Of a stretch of 64,000 nt of DNA, positions 1 through 8,617 are shown piece by piece. Source of the DNA: an uncultured Oscillospiraceae bacterium (GTDB lineage Bacteria > Bacillota > Clostridia > Oscillospirales > Ruminococcaceae); assembly GCA_947522735.1 (NCBI GenBank), contig CANNTZ010000001.1, positions 1 to 64,000 on the forward strand. Reading direction: 5' to 3'. The position numbers and the translations under genes were made by a program. Positions within the stretch are counted from its first letter, which is position 1; each line of letters starts with the position of its first letter. Below the pieces are notes generated by a model that did not search any database, was not told the origin of the DNA, and was given only the letters and a program-made list of their open reading frames with translations.

Positions 1-655
1 CGGTTTCTCATGTTTGCTATTGCGCAGCGTTCATCCCCGCGGCGCGAAAGTGATTCTACCTTTCGCCGCGCGAGCCACCTAACGATATCGAATCCGTAAG
101 CCACCGCGCGAAGCGCGGAGGCGAACCGCGTTCAGCGGAAGAGGTGAGTGTTTCCAAAGAGAGAGGGGAAACAGCCTGAAAGGGTGTCCCCTCTCTCTTT
201 GGTGCGCCTTTGCTTACTTTCGTCGCAAAACGAAAGTAAGTGCCCGCGCGGCATGAGCGCAAGCCAGCGCCAAGGCGCAGTTTATCCTCGCCGATAGGCG
301 AAAGAAAAAATCAATCATAAGAAAAACCAGAATCGCGCCCGCGCCGCGCGAGCCAGTCAGCGCACTCGATAACGTAAGCGCCTTTGGCGCGATCCGCGGC
401 GGGCAATGCCCGCAGATATACTCGCGGGCGAAACCGGCGCAAGCGACGGTTTCTTACGTTTGCTGTTGCACAGCGTTCATCCCCGCGGCGCGAAAGTGAT
501 TCTACCTTTCGCCGCGCGAGCCAGTCAGCGCACTCGATAACGTAAGCGCCTTTGGCGCGAACCGCGGATATGCCTGCGGGCGCTTGCCCGTCTCCGCCGA
601 TAGGCGAAAGAAAAAGTCCATCATAAAGAAAAACGAAATCGTACCCGCTGGCATA
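1..655. repeat. Interspersed GC-rich hairpin repeat, block 1
   Basis: This stretch downstream of rseP is built from modules that recur at 5137-6069 and, inverted, at 55790-56612. Recognisable modules are a segment with CGATAACGTAAG and the small stem GCGCC-ttt-GGCGC, a segment with TTCATCCCCGCGGCGCG, short palindromes such as GGGCAATGCCC, a long hairpin at 154-202, a second hairpin at 213-240, and a GC-rich to A-rich tail with CGCCGATAGGCGAAAG (about 291 and 594). The first module occurs twice here. Open frames cross the block but change between copies and have no SD, so I read it as non-coding. It abuts the rseP stop within about 30 bases. Confidence 0.85.
154..240. repeat. Paired-hairpin module, copy 1
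   Basis: Two consecutive inverted repeats. The first has perfect 16-base arms (154-169 and 187-202, starting CCAAAGAGAG). The second is CTTACTTTCGT (213-223) with ACGAAAGTAAG (230-240). The same pair recurs at 5570-5676 and 56031-56118. The long stem here differs in its inner sequence from the other copies but remains self-complementary and keeps the outer CCAA/TTGG. Confidence 0.85.
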
Positions 656-684
656 TTCGCGAACAAAGCCGACGGCGCAAAAAA

Positions 685-1725
685 TCACCTAAAAAGCTTC
701 GTCACATCGCTGATTGTAACAACAATCATCAAGCCAAATAATACAATCAAGCCCGCAAGATTGATATACCCCTCGTATTTGGGATCGAGCGGCTTGCCGC
801 GGATGAGCTCCACAACAAGCAACACCAGCTTGCCCCCGTCCAGCGCCGGAAACGGCAGCAGATTGAATACTCCGAGATTTATCGTGATATACGCTATCAG
901 CAGGAACAGCGAGTCCCAACCGTAGGACGACGCCTGCTCCACCGCCGTCGCAACGCCAACCGGCCCGGACAGCTCGCTTATCGAGTAGCGCCCCGTTACC
1001 AGCTCTATCAGCGAGACCCATACCGTCTTGATGATTGAGCCCGTCCATTCAAAGGAGTGCTTCACCACGCCCCAAAAAGTCTTTTCCACGCCGTACACCG
1101 TGAAATCCAGCGTTATCGCACGGGTTCCGTCCTTGCTCTCGCTCATCGCGAAGGGGACGCTCTTCAGCTCGACCGTCTCACCGTCGCGCACAACCGTGAA
1201 ATCCACCAGCCCGTCGTCGTCTCGCACAAGCTCGAATACGATGTCGTTGTCAATGATGACGCGACGCCCGTTGATTCTTTTGATCTCGTCATATTGCCGT
1301 AGCATCGAGCTGCTGGTCGCGCCCTCGCGGAAACCGGCTATAATCCGCGTTCCGATGAGCTCTGACGAGCAGGTCAGGCCGCAGAGCAGTATCAGTCCGA
1401 GAATGATGTTCATCGTCGCGCCCGCCGCCAGCACTATCGCGCGCTTCCACCTGGGCTTTTTCATATAGGAGTTCTCGTCGTCGCTTGCGGCGTCCTCGCC
1501 CTCCATTGAGACAAAGCCGCCTATCGGGAACAGCCTTATCGCGTAAAGCGTGTCGCCAAAGCGCTTGCCGTACAGCTTAGGCCCCATTCCGAGCGCAAAT
1601 TCGTTGACCTTTATCCCGCTCAGCTTCGCAGTGATGAAATGCCCCAGCTCATGTATGAAAATAAGGCACCCCAGAACAATCACCGTCTTGACTATCGTCC
1701 ACAGAACGTTAAGAACACCGGACAT
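685..1725 (-). CDS. rseP: Site-2 family zinc metalloprotease RseP
   Basis: Membrane-embedded M50 protease that cleaves transmembrane substrates such as anti-sigma factors or signal-peptide remnants. The 346-residue protein has the catalytic HELGH at residues 25-29 inside the first membrane segment, a single PDZ-like domain at about 120-200, the second active-site motif NLLPFPALDGG at 288-298, and a final membrane helix. Length is normal for Gram-positive RseP. It is the last gene of the cluster pyrH-frr-uppS-cdsA-dxr-rseP and begins directly after the dxr stop, so it is probably co-transcribed with dxr. The repeat block follows immediately. Family assignment is secure; the substrate is not known. 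Confidence 0.95.
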   Translation of the reverse strand: MSGVLNVLWTIVKTVIVLGCLIFIHELGHFITAKLSGIKVNEFALGMGPKLYGKRFGDTLYAIRLFPIGGFVSMEGEDAASDDENSYMKKPRWKRAIVLAAGATMNIILGLILLCGLTCSSELIGTRIIAGFREGATSSSMLRQYDEIKRINGRRVIIDNDIVFELVRDDDGLVDFTVVRDGETVELKSVPFAMSESKDGTRAITLDFTVYGVEKTFWGVVKHSFEWTGSIIKTVWVSLIELVTGRYSISELSGPVGVATAVEQASSYGWDSLFLLIAYITINLGVFNLLPFPALDGGKLVLLVVELIRGKPLDPKYEGYINLAGLIVLFGLMIVVTISDVTKLFR

Positions 1726-2892
1726 CTACTGTATCCTCTCCATATGAAAATTTTCCGCCGCGCGCTCAGTCTCCTCGCGGATGAAGCCGTCCGCCTCCGC
1801 AATGCTCTCCGGAGTGACCGCGCGATCCCTTACATCTATATTAAAAGCTCTTTCCACTAATTCTCCGATTTGGTTGAAACCAATCTTCCCCCTCAAAAAC
1901 AGCTCGACCGCCTTTTCGTTCGCACCGTTCATCAGGCAGGGATAAAGCCCGCCCATGCGCAGCGCGGTCCTGCCGATGCGCAGTCCCGGAAAAGCGTCGT
2001 TGTCCGGCTCGAAGAAGCTGAGCCGGCCGGTTTGCGCGAGAGACAGCCGCTGCACCTGCGACGGCACGCGCTCCGGATAGGTCAGCGCATACTGTATAGG
2101 TATTTGCATATCCGGCACGCCGAGCTGCGCAATGACCGAGCCGTCCACAAGCTCCACCATCGAATGAATAATGCTCTCGCGGTGGATCACCACCTCTATA
2201 TTCTCCTCCGAAACGCCGAAAAGATACGCCGCTTCGATGATCTCAAGCCCTTTATTTATCAGCGTGGCGCAGTCGATGGTTATCTTGCTGCCCATGCTCC
2301 AGTTGGGGTGCCGGAGCGCCTGCTCGACAGTGACGCCCGCAAGCTCCTCGCGCGTCCTGCCAAAAAAAGGACCTCCGGACGCAGTGAGGATCACCCGCTG
2401 AAGCTGTCCCGGAAGCAGTCCCTGTATGCACTGAAAAATCGCCGAGTGCTCGCTGTCCACCGGCAGGAGCCGGACGTTATTGCTTTTTGCCGCGCCGGTT
2501 ACCAGCTCTCCGCCGACAACCAGCGTCTCCTTGTTTGCAAGCGCGATATCCTTGCCCGCGTTTATAGCACAGAGCGTCGGCTCAAGCCCGCTCATGCCGA
2601 CTATTGCGTTAATTGCAATGTTGCCGCGCTTCCATTGCGCCGCCTCGCACACACCCTCCTTGCCTGTTACAACCTTAACGTCAGTATCGGCGAGCGCTGT
2701 CTTAAGCTCGCGCCCCGCCCTCTCGTCGAACACCGCGACAAGCTCCGGGGCGAACTCCCTTGCCTGCTCCTCAAGCAGCTTTATGTTGCGCCCAGCCGCC
2801 AGCGCCGTCACGCGCCAGCCGAGATTTCTGCATACATTCAAGCTCTGCGTCCCCACCGAGCCGGTGGAGCCGAGCAATATGATATCCTCCAA
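1726..2892 (-). CDS. dxr: 1-deoxy-D-xylulose 5-phosphate reductoisomerase
   Basis: Second enzyme of the MEP isoprenoid pathway: NADPH-dependent conversion of DXP to 2-C-methylerythritol 4-phosphate in the cytoplasm. The 388-residue length is standard. The N-terminal nucleotide-binding loop LLGSTGSVGTQSL lies at about 6-18, the metal/substrate motif PVDSEHSAIFQ is in the middle, and GSKITIDCATLINKGLE follows. It sits 22 bases after cdsA and touches rseP, matching the usual Firmicutes order. Its product feeds the undecaprenyl diphosphate made by uppS in the same cluster. Confidence 0.96.
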   Translation of the reverse strand: MEDIILLGSTGSVGTQSLNVCRNLGWRVTALAAGRNIKLLEEQAREFAPELVAVFDERAGRELKTALADTDVKVVTGKEGVCEAAQWKRGNIAINAIVGMSGLEPTLCAINAGKDIALANKETLVVGGELVTGAAKSNNVRLLPVDSEHSAIFQCIQGLLPGQLQRVILTASGGPFFGRTREELAGVTVEQALRHPNWSMGSKITIDCATLINKGLEIIEAAYLFGVSEENIEVVIHRESIIHSMVELVDGSVIAQLGVPDMQIPIQYALTYPERVPSQVQRLSLAQTGRLSFFEPDNDAFPGLRIGRTALRMGGLYPCLMNGANEKAVELFLRGKIGFNQIGELVERAFNIDVRDRAVTPESIAEADGFIREETERAAENFHMERIQ

Positions 2893-2914
2893 GACCGTTT
2901 CCCTCCGAATCGTC

Positions 2915-3751
2915 TCAATGTATCAGCGGCAGAAAGTGTGAGTATATAAGCAGCAGCGGCGCTACGAACAGCACGCTGTCAAAGCGGTCCATAACCCCGC
3001 CGTGCCCCGGCATGATGCTGCCGAAATCCTTGACCCCGCACTGGCGCTTGATGAGCGACGCGGACAAATCCCCCGCTATCGCCATCAGCGCAACCACCGG
3101 CGCTATCAGCTCTATACGCAGATAGTCCACCGCCACCGGCGCGCCCTCTCCCACGCGTATCGCCGAATATATCAGCCCGAACAACGGCATCGATATCATG
3201 CAGGTAACAATGCCGCTTATGGCACCGCCTATGGTCTTGTTCGGGCTTATCTTAGGCGCAAGCTTGCGCTTCCCGAACAGTCGTCCGCCGATATACGCGC
3301 CGGTATCGGTCATGAACGCGCCCACGAACAGCAGCAGGATGTAGAACAGTCCCGTGCCCTCGGCGCCGTATTTGTTGCGGAAGTAGATGATTATCGACAG
3401 CGTGACCGGCACGAGCATCGAAATAAAAAATGCAAAGCCCAGCTTCTCGATGCGAAGCGTGTCAAAGCAGACCAGCAGTATCACCATCATGCCGAACGAA
3501 TACGCAAAGCCCGCCACCGTCAGCATTATCGCGTGCGTGTCGTAGCTGAGGAAGGGTATACCGAGCGCCGCTGCGATGCAGAGCAGCCCCATAGCACGCG
3601 GCTTCATGCAGCCCGCGGCGCGCAGCACCTCGTATACCGCCGTCGCCGAGAGCAGCGCTATGGCTATGTTTAGCACTATAGTGTCCGCAAAGAACAGCAC
3701 CGCCGCAAGCACCGCCAGCGCCACAGCCGCCGATATCAGACGTTGTTTCAT
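2915..3751 (-). CDS. cdsA: Phosphatidate cytidylyltransferase
   Basis: Makes CDP-diacylglycerol from phosphatidic acid and CTP at the membrane. About eight hydrophobic helices are visible, and the C-terminal signature is present: SLIKRQ, then KDFGSIMPGHGGVMDRFDS. I place the start at 3751 (MKQRLISAAV), preceded by AAAGGCGG about 7 bases upstream. An in-frame ATG at 3778 overlaps the uppS stop as ATGA and could be used by translational coupling, adding nine residues. Lies between uppS and dxr as in many Firmicutes. Confidence 0.93.
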   Translation of the reverse strand: MKQRLISAAVALAVLAAVLFFADTIVLNIAIALLSATAVYEVLRAAGCMKPRAMGLLCIAAALGIPFLSYDTHAIMLTVAGFAYSFGMMVILLVCFDTLRIEKLGFAFFISMLVPVTLSIIIYFRNKYGAEGTGLFYILLLFVGAFMTDTGAYIGGRLFGKRKLAPKISPNKTIGGAISGIVTCMISMPLFGLIYSAIRVGEGAPVAVDYLRIELIAPVVALMAIAGDLSASLIKRQCGVKDFGSIMPGHGGVMDRFDSVLFVAPLLLIYSHFLPLIH

Positions 3752-3774
3752 TGGAGAGCCGCCTTTCCATGATG

Positions 3775-4515
3775 TCATATTCCGCCATAGCGGCGGTTTC
3801 TGCGATTAAATTCGGCTATCGCCTGCTCCAGCAGCTCCGGCGTGAAGTCCGGCCAGAGGGTGTCCATATAGATCAGCTCGCTGTAGGACGCCTGCCATAG
3901 CAGGAAGTTTGATAGCCGCTCCTCGCCGCTTGGGCGCAGGATGAGATCCGGGTCCGGCACTCCGGCGGTGTAAAGCTCCGATTCAAACGCGGCGGCGTCT
4001 ATCTTTTCCGGGTCAAGCCTGCCGTCCGCCGCCTTTTGAGCAAGCTTGCGCGCGGCGTGCAGTATCTCGTCCCTGCCGCCGTAGTTTATCGCAATGAGCG
4101 TCGTAAGCCCCTGGCGTTCGCGTGTATTTTCCTCGAGCCGTGCAATAAGCCGACGCATGTCCTCGTCAAGCGCCGACAAATCGCCGATAAAGCGCGCGCG
4201 GATGGTTTTCGAGCGCGTATAGCTGGAGGTCAGATACTCCTTGAACAGCTTCATCAGCGACGATACCTCGGCCTCCGGGCGCGACCAGTTCTCGGTGGAA
4301 AAGGCGTAGACCGTCAGATACTTCACGCCGATCTTATCGCAGTATTCCGCGATGTTCTCAAAGGTTTTGGCTCCCTGTCTGTGGCCGTAGCTCCTTGGCA
4401 TACCGCGCTTTTTCGCCCAGCGCCCGTTGCCGTCCATGATTATCGCGATGTGCACCGGCACAGGACGCGCCGCCTGTGCCGGTGTCCTGTATTTTACGTT
4501 ATCTGTCTGTGCCAA
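3775..4515 (-). CDS. uppS: Isoprenyl transferase (undecaprenyl diphosphate synthase)
   Basis: Cis-prenyltransferase that extends farnesyl diphosphate with isopentenyl units to the C55 lipid carrier for cell-wall synthesis. The 246 residues include the catalytic motif MDGNGRWAKKRG with Asp28, the conserved GHRQGAK, and the C-terminal block DLILRPSGEERLSNFLLWQ, which binds isopentenyl diphosphate. The stop overlaps a possible upstream start of cdsA. The gene follows frr by 27 bases, consistent with one operon. Confidence 0.95.
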   Translation of the reverse strand: MAQTDNVKYRTPAQAARPVPVHIAIIMDGNGRWAKKRGMPRSYGHRQGAKTFENIAEYCDKIGVKYLTVYAFSTENWSRPEAEVSSLMKLFKEYLTSSYTRSKTIRARFIGDLSALDEDMRRLIARLEENTRERQGLTTLIAINYGGRDEILHAARKLAQKAADGRLDPEKIDAAAFESELYTAGVPDPDLILRPSGEERLSNFLLWQASYSELIYMDTLWPDFTPELLEQAIAEFNRRNRRYGGI

Positions 4516-4542
4516 AATGCTCTCTCCGTCCGGCGCTGCCGG

Positions 4543-5097
4543 TCATATTTCCATGATCTCTTTCTTCTTCGCCGCCGCGATGCTGTCAATCTCCTTGCAG
4601 AACTTGTCGGTGAGATCCTGGATGTCCTTCTCGTAGTTCTTCAGGTCGTCCTCGGTTATCTCCGACGCCTTCTTCTGCGTCTTGAACTTATCGACCGCGT
4701 CGCGTCTGATGGAGCGGATTGCAACCTTGGAGTCCTCGGCGGTTTTGTCGACCTTCTTGCTCAGCTCTTTTCTGCGCTCCTCTGTAAGCGGAGGAAACAC
4801 AAGGCGGATGACCGAGCCGTCGTTCTGCGGATTGATTCCGATATCCGAGGCGAGTATCGCTTTCTCTATGCTCTTGAGGGTGGTGCGATCCCACGGCTGA
4901 ATGACAAGGATGCGCGCCTCCGCGACGGATACCGCCGCCATCTGGTTGATCGGAGTCGGCACGCCGTAGTAGTCCACCTCAAGCCTGTTGAGCACTGCCG
5001 CGTTCGCGCGTCCCGCCCTTATCGCAGCATACTCCTGCTCCAGCACGGAAATGGTTTTTTTCATCTTCTCGTCGTAGGGAATAAGATGCTGTTTCAT
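4543..5097 (-). CDS. frr: Ribosome recycling factor
   Basis: Splits post-termination ribosomes together with EF-G. The 184-residue protein matches the family length and shows the typical helical arms with IRAGRANAAVLNRLEVDYYG near the N-terminus and PPLTEERRKELSKKV in the middle. A good SD (AGGAGG) lies eight bases before the ATG. In most Firmicutes frr follows pyrH directly; here about 950 bases of repeat separate them, so frr may need its own promoter (see 5115-5144). Confidence 0.96.
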   Translation of the reverse strand: MKQHLIPYDEKMKKTISVLEQEYAAIRAGRANAAVLNRLEVDYYGVPTPINQMAAVSVAEARILVIQPWDRTTLKSIEKAILASDIGINPQNDGSVIRLVFPPLTEERRKELSKKVDKTAEDSKVAIRSIRRDAVDKFKTQKKASEITEDDLKNYEKDIQDLTDKFCKEIDSIAAAKKKEIMEI

Positions 5098-5114
5098 TTT
5101 GTTTCCTCCTGTAT

Positions 5115-5144
5115 TTTATATTGGTGAATTTATTTTTCGGGCAA
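5115..5144 (-). promoter_or_regulatory. Candidate frr promoter at the repeat edge
   Basis: On the minus strand TTGCCC (5139-5144) and TATAAA (5115-5120) are 18 bases apart. The -35 part is the first motif of the repeat block, while the -10 part lies in the unique AT-rich spacer. Predicted transcription would start only about 11 bases before the frr ATG, which is tight but still includes the SD. Tentative. Confidence 0.35.
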
Positions 5145-6069
5145 GCGCCCGGCGGGCAGCGCCTGCAAGCATATTCGCGGACGAAACCGGCGCAAGCGAC
5201 GGTTTCTTACGTTTGCTGTTGCGCAACGTTCATCCCCGCGGCGCGAGCGTTAATTTTATCTTTCGCCGCGCGAATAAGTCAATGCACTCGATAGCGTAAG
5301 GTCCCCGCAACGCGAAGCGTGAGGACGACCGAACCGCGGATATATCACCGGGCATTGCCCGGCCGCGGCGGGCAGCGCCCGCTGGCATGTCCGCGGGCGA
5401 AACCGGCGCAAGCGACGGTTTCTTACGTTTGCTGTTGCACAGCGTTCATCCCCGCGGCGCGAAAGTGATTCTACCTTTCGCCGCGCGAACCAGTCGGCGC
5501 ACCTGATAACGTAAGCCACCGCGCGAAGCGCGGAGGCGAACCGCGTTCGGTCGAAAGATGAGAGGAGATCCAAGGGGAGAGAAGAAAACCGCCCGAACGG
5601 TTTTCTTCTCTTTCCTTGGTGCGCCTTTGCTTACTTTCGTCATGCACACACACGCATAAATGCGTGTAAAAGTAAGTGCCTGCCCGGCACGAGGGCAAGT
5701 CAGCGCCAAAGGGCAGCTCATCCTCGCCAAAGGCGAAAGAAAAAGTTAACCACAAGAAAAATCAGAATCACCCCAACTCCGCGCAAGCCAGTCAGCGCAC
5801 TCGATAACGTAAGCGCCTTTGGCGCGATCCGCGGATATGCCTGCGGGCGCTGCCCGCCCTCGCCGATAGGCGAAAGACAAAGTCAACCATAGGAAAAAAA
5901 CAGAATCACCTCAACTCCGCGGGAATAAGTTAACGAAACCGATAACGTAAGGTCCCCGCAACGCGAAGCGTGAGGACGACCGAACCGCGGATATGCCTGC
6001 GGGCGCTTGCCCGCCGCGGATATATCACCGGGCATTGCCCGGCGGAGGGCATATCAGTGGGCATTGCCC
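5137..6069. repeat. Interspersed GC-rich hairpin repeat, block 2
   Basis: Fills the whole pyrH-frr gap. It contains two full copies of the module with TTCATCCCCGCGGCGCG (about 5228 and 5446), a copy of the paired-hairpin module (5570-5676), and several GGGCATTGCCC or GGGCAGCGCCC palindromes. Two further tails follow, with CGATAACGTAAGCGCC (about 5802) and GATAACGTAAGGTCC (about 5940). Same orientation as block 1. The last palindrome (6059-6069) forms the final codons of pyrH. No gene is credible inside it. Confidence 0.85.
5570..5676. repeat. Paired-hairpin module, copy 2
   Basis: First hairpin: 22-base arms 5570-5591 and 5598-5619 with loop CCCGAA; all positions pair if two G-U pairs are allowed. 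Second hairpin: CTTACTTT (5630-5637) with AAAGTAAG (5669-5676), enlarged here by an internal ACACGCAT/ATGCGTGT stem that the other copies lack. The long stem is the reverse complement of the one at 56069-56118. Confidence 0.85.
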
Positions 6070-6794
6070 TCTTCCGGGAGCTGCCCGGAGGATGAGACAA
6101 TGGTGCCGATTTGTTCACCCATAATGGCGCGATAAATATTGTCCGGCTCGCGGACGTTGAATACGAGGATGGGAATGTTGGTGTCCTTGCATAGCGCCGC
6201 AGCGGTGCTGTCCATGACCTTGAGATCGTGCTCAAGCACCTCCTTGAAGCCAAGACAGTCGTACTTGACGGCGGTTGGATCGGTGTGCGGGTCCTTGTCG
6301 AAAACGCCGTCAACGTTGGTCGCCTTGAAAACGATGTCGGCGTCGATCTCAGCCGCGCGCAGCGCCGCCGCCGTGTCGGTGGAGAAGAACGGGTTGCCGG
6401 TTCCGGCGCCGAATACAACGACGCGGCCTTTTTCGAGATGCCGCACCGCGCGGTTGCGGATGTACGGCTCTGCAATGGTCTGCATCGGTATCGCTGTCTG
6501 TACGCGTACCGGCACGTCCTGCTTCTCAAACGCGTCAGCAAGCGCCAGCGAGTTGATAACCGTCGCGAGCATACCCATGTGGTCGGCCCTTGTCTTGTCC
6601 ATAGCGCCGCCGGAGCGTCCGCGCCAGAAGTTGCCTCCGCCAACGACTACGGCTATCTGCGCACCTGCGTCCACGCACTTTTTGATGCTCGCGCAGATAG
6701 TCTGCACAACGTCGTAATCCAGTCCGAACTGTTTATCCCCGGCAAGCGCCTCGCCGGAAAGCTTGATGAGAACTCTTTTATAGCGCAAACCCAT
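6054..6794 (-). CDS. pyrH: UMP kinase
   Basis: Phosphorylates UMP to UDP in pyrimidine synthesis; hexameric amino-acid-kinase fold. [14 protein letters not shown] at the N-terminus, [12 protein letters not shown], and [19 protein letters not shown] are diagnostic. I choose the ATG at 6794 (MGLRYKRV) because ACGGAGG lies nine bases upstream; the in-frame ATG at 6803 is directly against that SD and is less likely. The product is 246 residues. Its last residues, GNAH and the stop, are encoded by a repeat palindrome (6059-6069), a slight C-terminal extension. rpsB and tsf are not upstream; a divergent glycosyltransferase gene is. Confidence 0.95.
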   Translation of the reverse strand: MGLRYKRVLIKLSGEALAGDKQFGLDYDVVQTICASIKKCVDAGAQIAVVVGGGNFWRGRSGGAMDKTRADHMGMLATVINSLALADAFEKQDVPVRVQTAIPMQTIAEPYIRNRAVRHLEKGRVVVFGAGTGNPFFSTDTAAALRAAEIDADIVFKATNVDGVFDKDPHTDPTAVKYDCLGFKEVLEHDLKVMDSTAAALCKDTNIPILVFNVREPDNIYRAIMGEQIGTIVSSSGQLPEEGNAH

Positions 6795-6857
6795 AATGCT
6801 CATCCTCCGTATCTGTTTTAATCCTCGAACGCGTCTTCTCAAGGATATCCAGTATTT

Positions 6858-6886
6858 ATTTTACACTAATCCGACCGATATGTAAA
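6858..6886 (-). promoter_or_regulatory. pyrH promoter
   Basis: Minus-strand TTTACA (6881-6886) and TAAAAT (6858-6863), spacer 17 bases, about 64 bases before the pyrH start. Each hexamer matches the sigma-A consensus at five of six positions. Confidence 0.7.
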
Positions 6887-7006
6887 GTCCTATTTTTGTA
6901 CTGCGCGTTAAACCGCTTTAAGATTTTCTTAATGAATGTCATAACTCAATATTAAGAATGTGACTGTATACTTTGACTATACGATATCCGTGTGTGAGGT
7001 GTTCAT

Positions 7007-8269
7007 ATGAAAATTCTTGAATATGTCAATTTTACGATTGCTCTGCTGTTCACTGTTTGTTATTTATACCAATTCCTTTATATCCCCGTCGCTTTCGTCT
7101 CCAGAACGAGACGTTACGCTCGCGGCTCTACCGGGATGCTGAACCGCTACGCCGTACTAATCTGTGCACGCAACGAAGCGGCGGTGATAGCCGAGCTGCT
7201 CGAAAGCCTGAGCGCCCAGACCTATCCCGTCGATAACATCACCGTCTTTGTCATGGCGGACAACTGCACCGACGATACCGCCGCCATCGCCCGCGGCTGC
7301 GGCGCCACCGTCTACGAGCGCTTCAACGATAAGCTCGTCGGCAAGGGCTACGCGCTGGATACGCTGCTGCAAAGCGTCAAGAGTGACTTTGGCGACGTGT
7401 TCGACGCCTACTTCGTCTTTGACGCCGACAATATCCTTGAACGCGACTATATCGAGCAGATGGATCGCACCTTCTGCGACGGCTACGAGATCGTGACAAG
7501 CTATCGCAACTCCAAAAATTACGGCGACAACTGGATATCCGCCGGTTACGCGCTGTGGTTCCTGCGCGAATCGCGCTATCTCAACCACGCGCGCCACACC
7601 CTTGGGACAAGCTGCGCCGTCTCCGGCACCGGCTTCATGTTCAGCCGCGGAGTGCTGCTGCGGCAGGGCGGCTGGCCGTATCACCTGCTGACCGAGGATA
7701 TCGAGTTTTCCGTCGCGAGCATCATCGACGGCGAACGCGTCGGCTTCTGCCCGGACGCGGTGCTCTACGACGAGCAGCCCACCTCCTTCCGGCAGTCGTG
7801 GCGGCAGCGGATGCGCTGGGCAAAGGGCTATTTACAGGTGTTCTTCAAATACGGAGCAGGACTCGTCAGCGGGATGTTTCGCGGAAAATTCTCCTGCTTT
7901 GATATGAGCATGGCAATAATGCCCGCAATAGTGCTGACGGTCGCCGGCTTTCTCGCAAGCGCGGTGCTGACGGTGAACGGCCTGTTACACGGCGAGGATA
8001 TCCTCATCGCCGTGCGCTCCGTCGCGCAGAATCTGACGAGCGCCTATCTTGTGCTGTTCGCAATCGGCTTTATCACAACCCTCACCGAGTGGGACTGCAT
8101 CCGCACAACCCCGCAGAAAAAGCTGCTCTATACCATGACCTTCCCGCTTTTCATGTTCACCTATATTCCCATCTCCTTCTGCGCTCTGTTCGCGCGCGTC
8201 ACATGGAAGCCGATAGAGCACCGCGTCTCCGGTCGCGCTCTGCTGGACAACAACAATCACGCAGCTTGA
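7007..8269 (+). CDS. Membrane family 2 glycosyltransferase
   Basis: Probably a processive polysaccharide synthase of the BcsA/PgaC/hyaluronan type that builds and exports a surface glycan. The 420 residues begin with one membrane segment (about 8-30). The GT-A domain follows, with DNCTDDTAAIA (about 82-92), DADN (UDP-sugar/metal binding), TEDIEF (catalytic Asp) and QRMRWAKG (the Q/RxxRW product-site motif). Three or four membrane helices close the protein. Start ATG has GAGGTG upstream. A terminator follows at 8299, so it is monocistronic. Donor sugar and product cannot be read from the sequence. Confidence 0.88.
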   Translation: MKILEYVNFTIALLFTVCYLYQFLYIPVAFVSRTRRYARGSTGMLNRYAVLICARNEAAVIAELLESLSAQTYPVDNITVFVMADNCTDDTAAIARGCGATVYERFNDKLVGKGYALDTLLQSVKSDFGDVFDAYFVFDADNILERDYIEQMDRTFCDGYEIVTSYRNSKNYGDNWISAGYALWFLRESRYLNHARHTLGTSCAVSGTGFMFSRGVLLRQGGWPYHLLTEDIEFSVASIIDGERVGFCPDAVLYDEQPTSFRQSWRQRMRWAKGYLQVFFKYGAGLVSGMFRGKFSCFDMSMAIMPAIVLTVAGFLASAVLTVNGLLHGEDILIAVRSVAQNLTSAYLVLFAIGFITTLTEWDCIRTTPQKKLLYTMTFPLFMFTYIPISFCALFARVTWKPIEHRVSGRALLDNNNHAA

Positions 8270-8298
8270 CAACGCATACCTATATTGTTCACTCCGTC

Positions 8299-8331
8299 CT
8301 GCCGCAGACAAGCTCTGCGGCAGATTTTTTT
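8299..8331 (+). terminator. Intrinsic terminator of the glycosyltransferase gene
   Basis: Perfect 10-base arms CTGCCGCAGA (8299-8308) and TCTGCGGCAG (8314-8323) with loop CAAGC, followed by seven T. The rest of the 348-base gap before the next gene (8332-8475) shows nothing I can support. Confidence 0.9.
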
Positions 8332-8475
8332 CCGCAAGGTTCCCGGAAATATCCGGCAAAATCGCCCGTCCGGCCGCGCTGCGCTCCCCAAAAAGCGGCT
8401 TGATAAGCCGTATTGCGCCGTCGTTGGTGACTTTCCGCCGCTGGAATATACCGGACGCACGCACAGTCATTTCCA

Positions 8476-8505
8476 TTGACGCGGAGCGCGGCGCAGAGCT
8501 ATAAT
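8476..8505 (+). promoter_or_regulatory. Promoter of the secreted-protein gene
   Basis: TTGACG (8476-8481), spacer 18, TATAAT (8500-8505). The leader of about 105 bases ends in the SD GGAGG seven bases before the ATG at 8618. Confidence 0.75.
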
Positions 8506-8617
8506 ACACTCACAGGGGAAAATGACAAAACAGAAACAAATATTACATAATAATGACTTTCCCTTTACAGCGGATACCGGAGAGCGTCCGCACAAAAACT
8601 TTACGGAGGAGATCATT

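Noticed and set aside
1..655. Repeat block 1 as a CRISPR array or transposon end
   Set aside because: Modules are not evenly spaced with unique spacers, and there is no transposase, terminal inverted repeat pair or target duplication.
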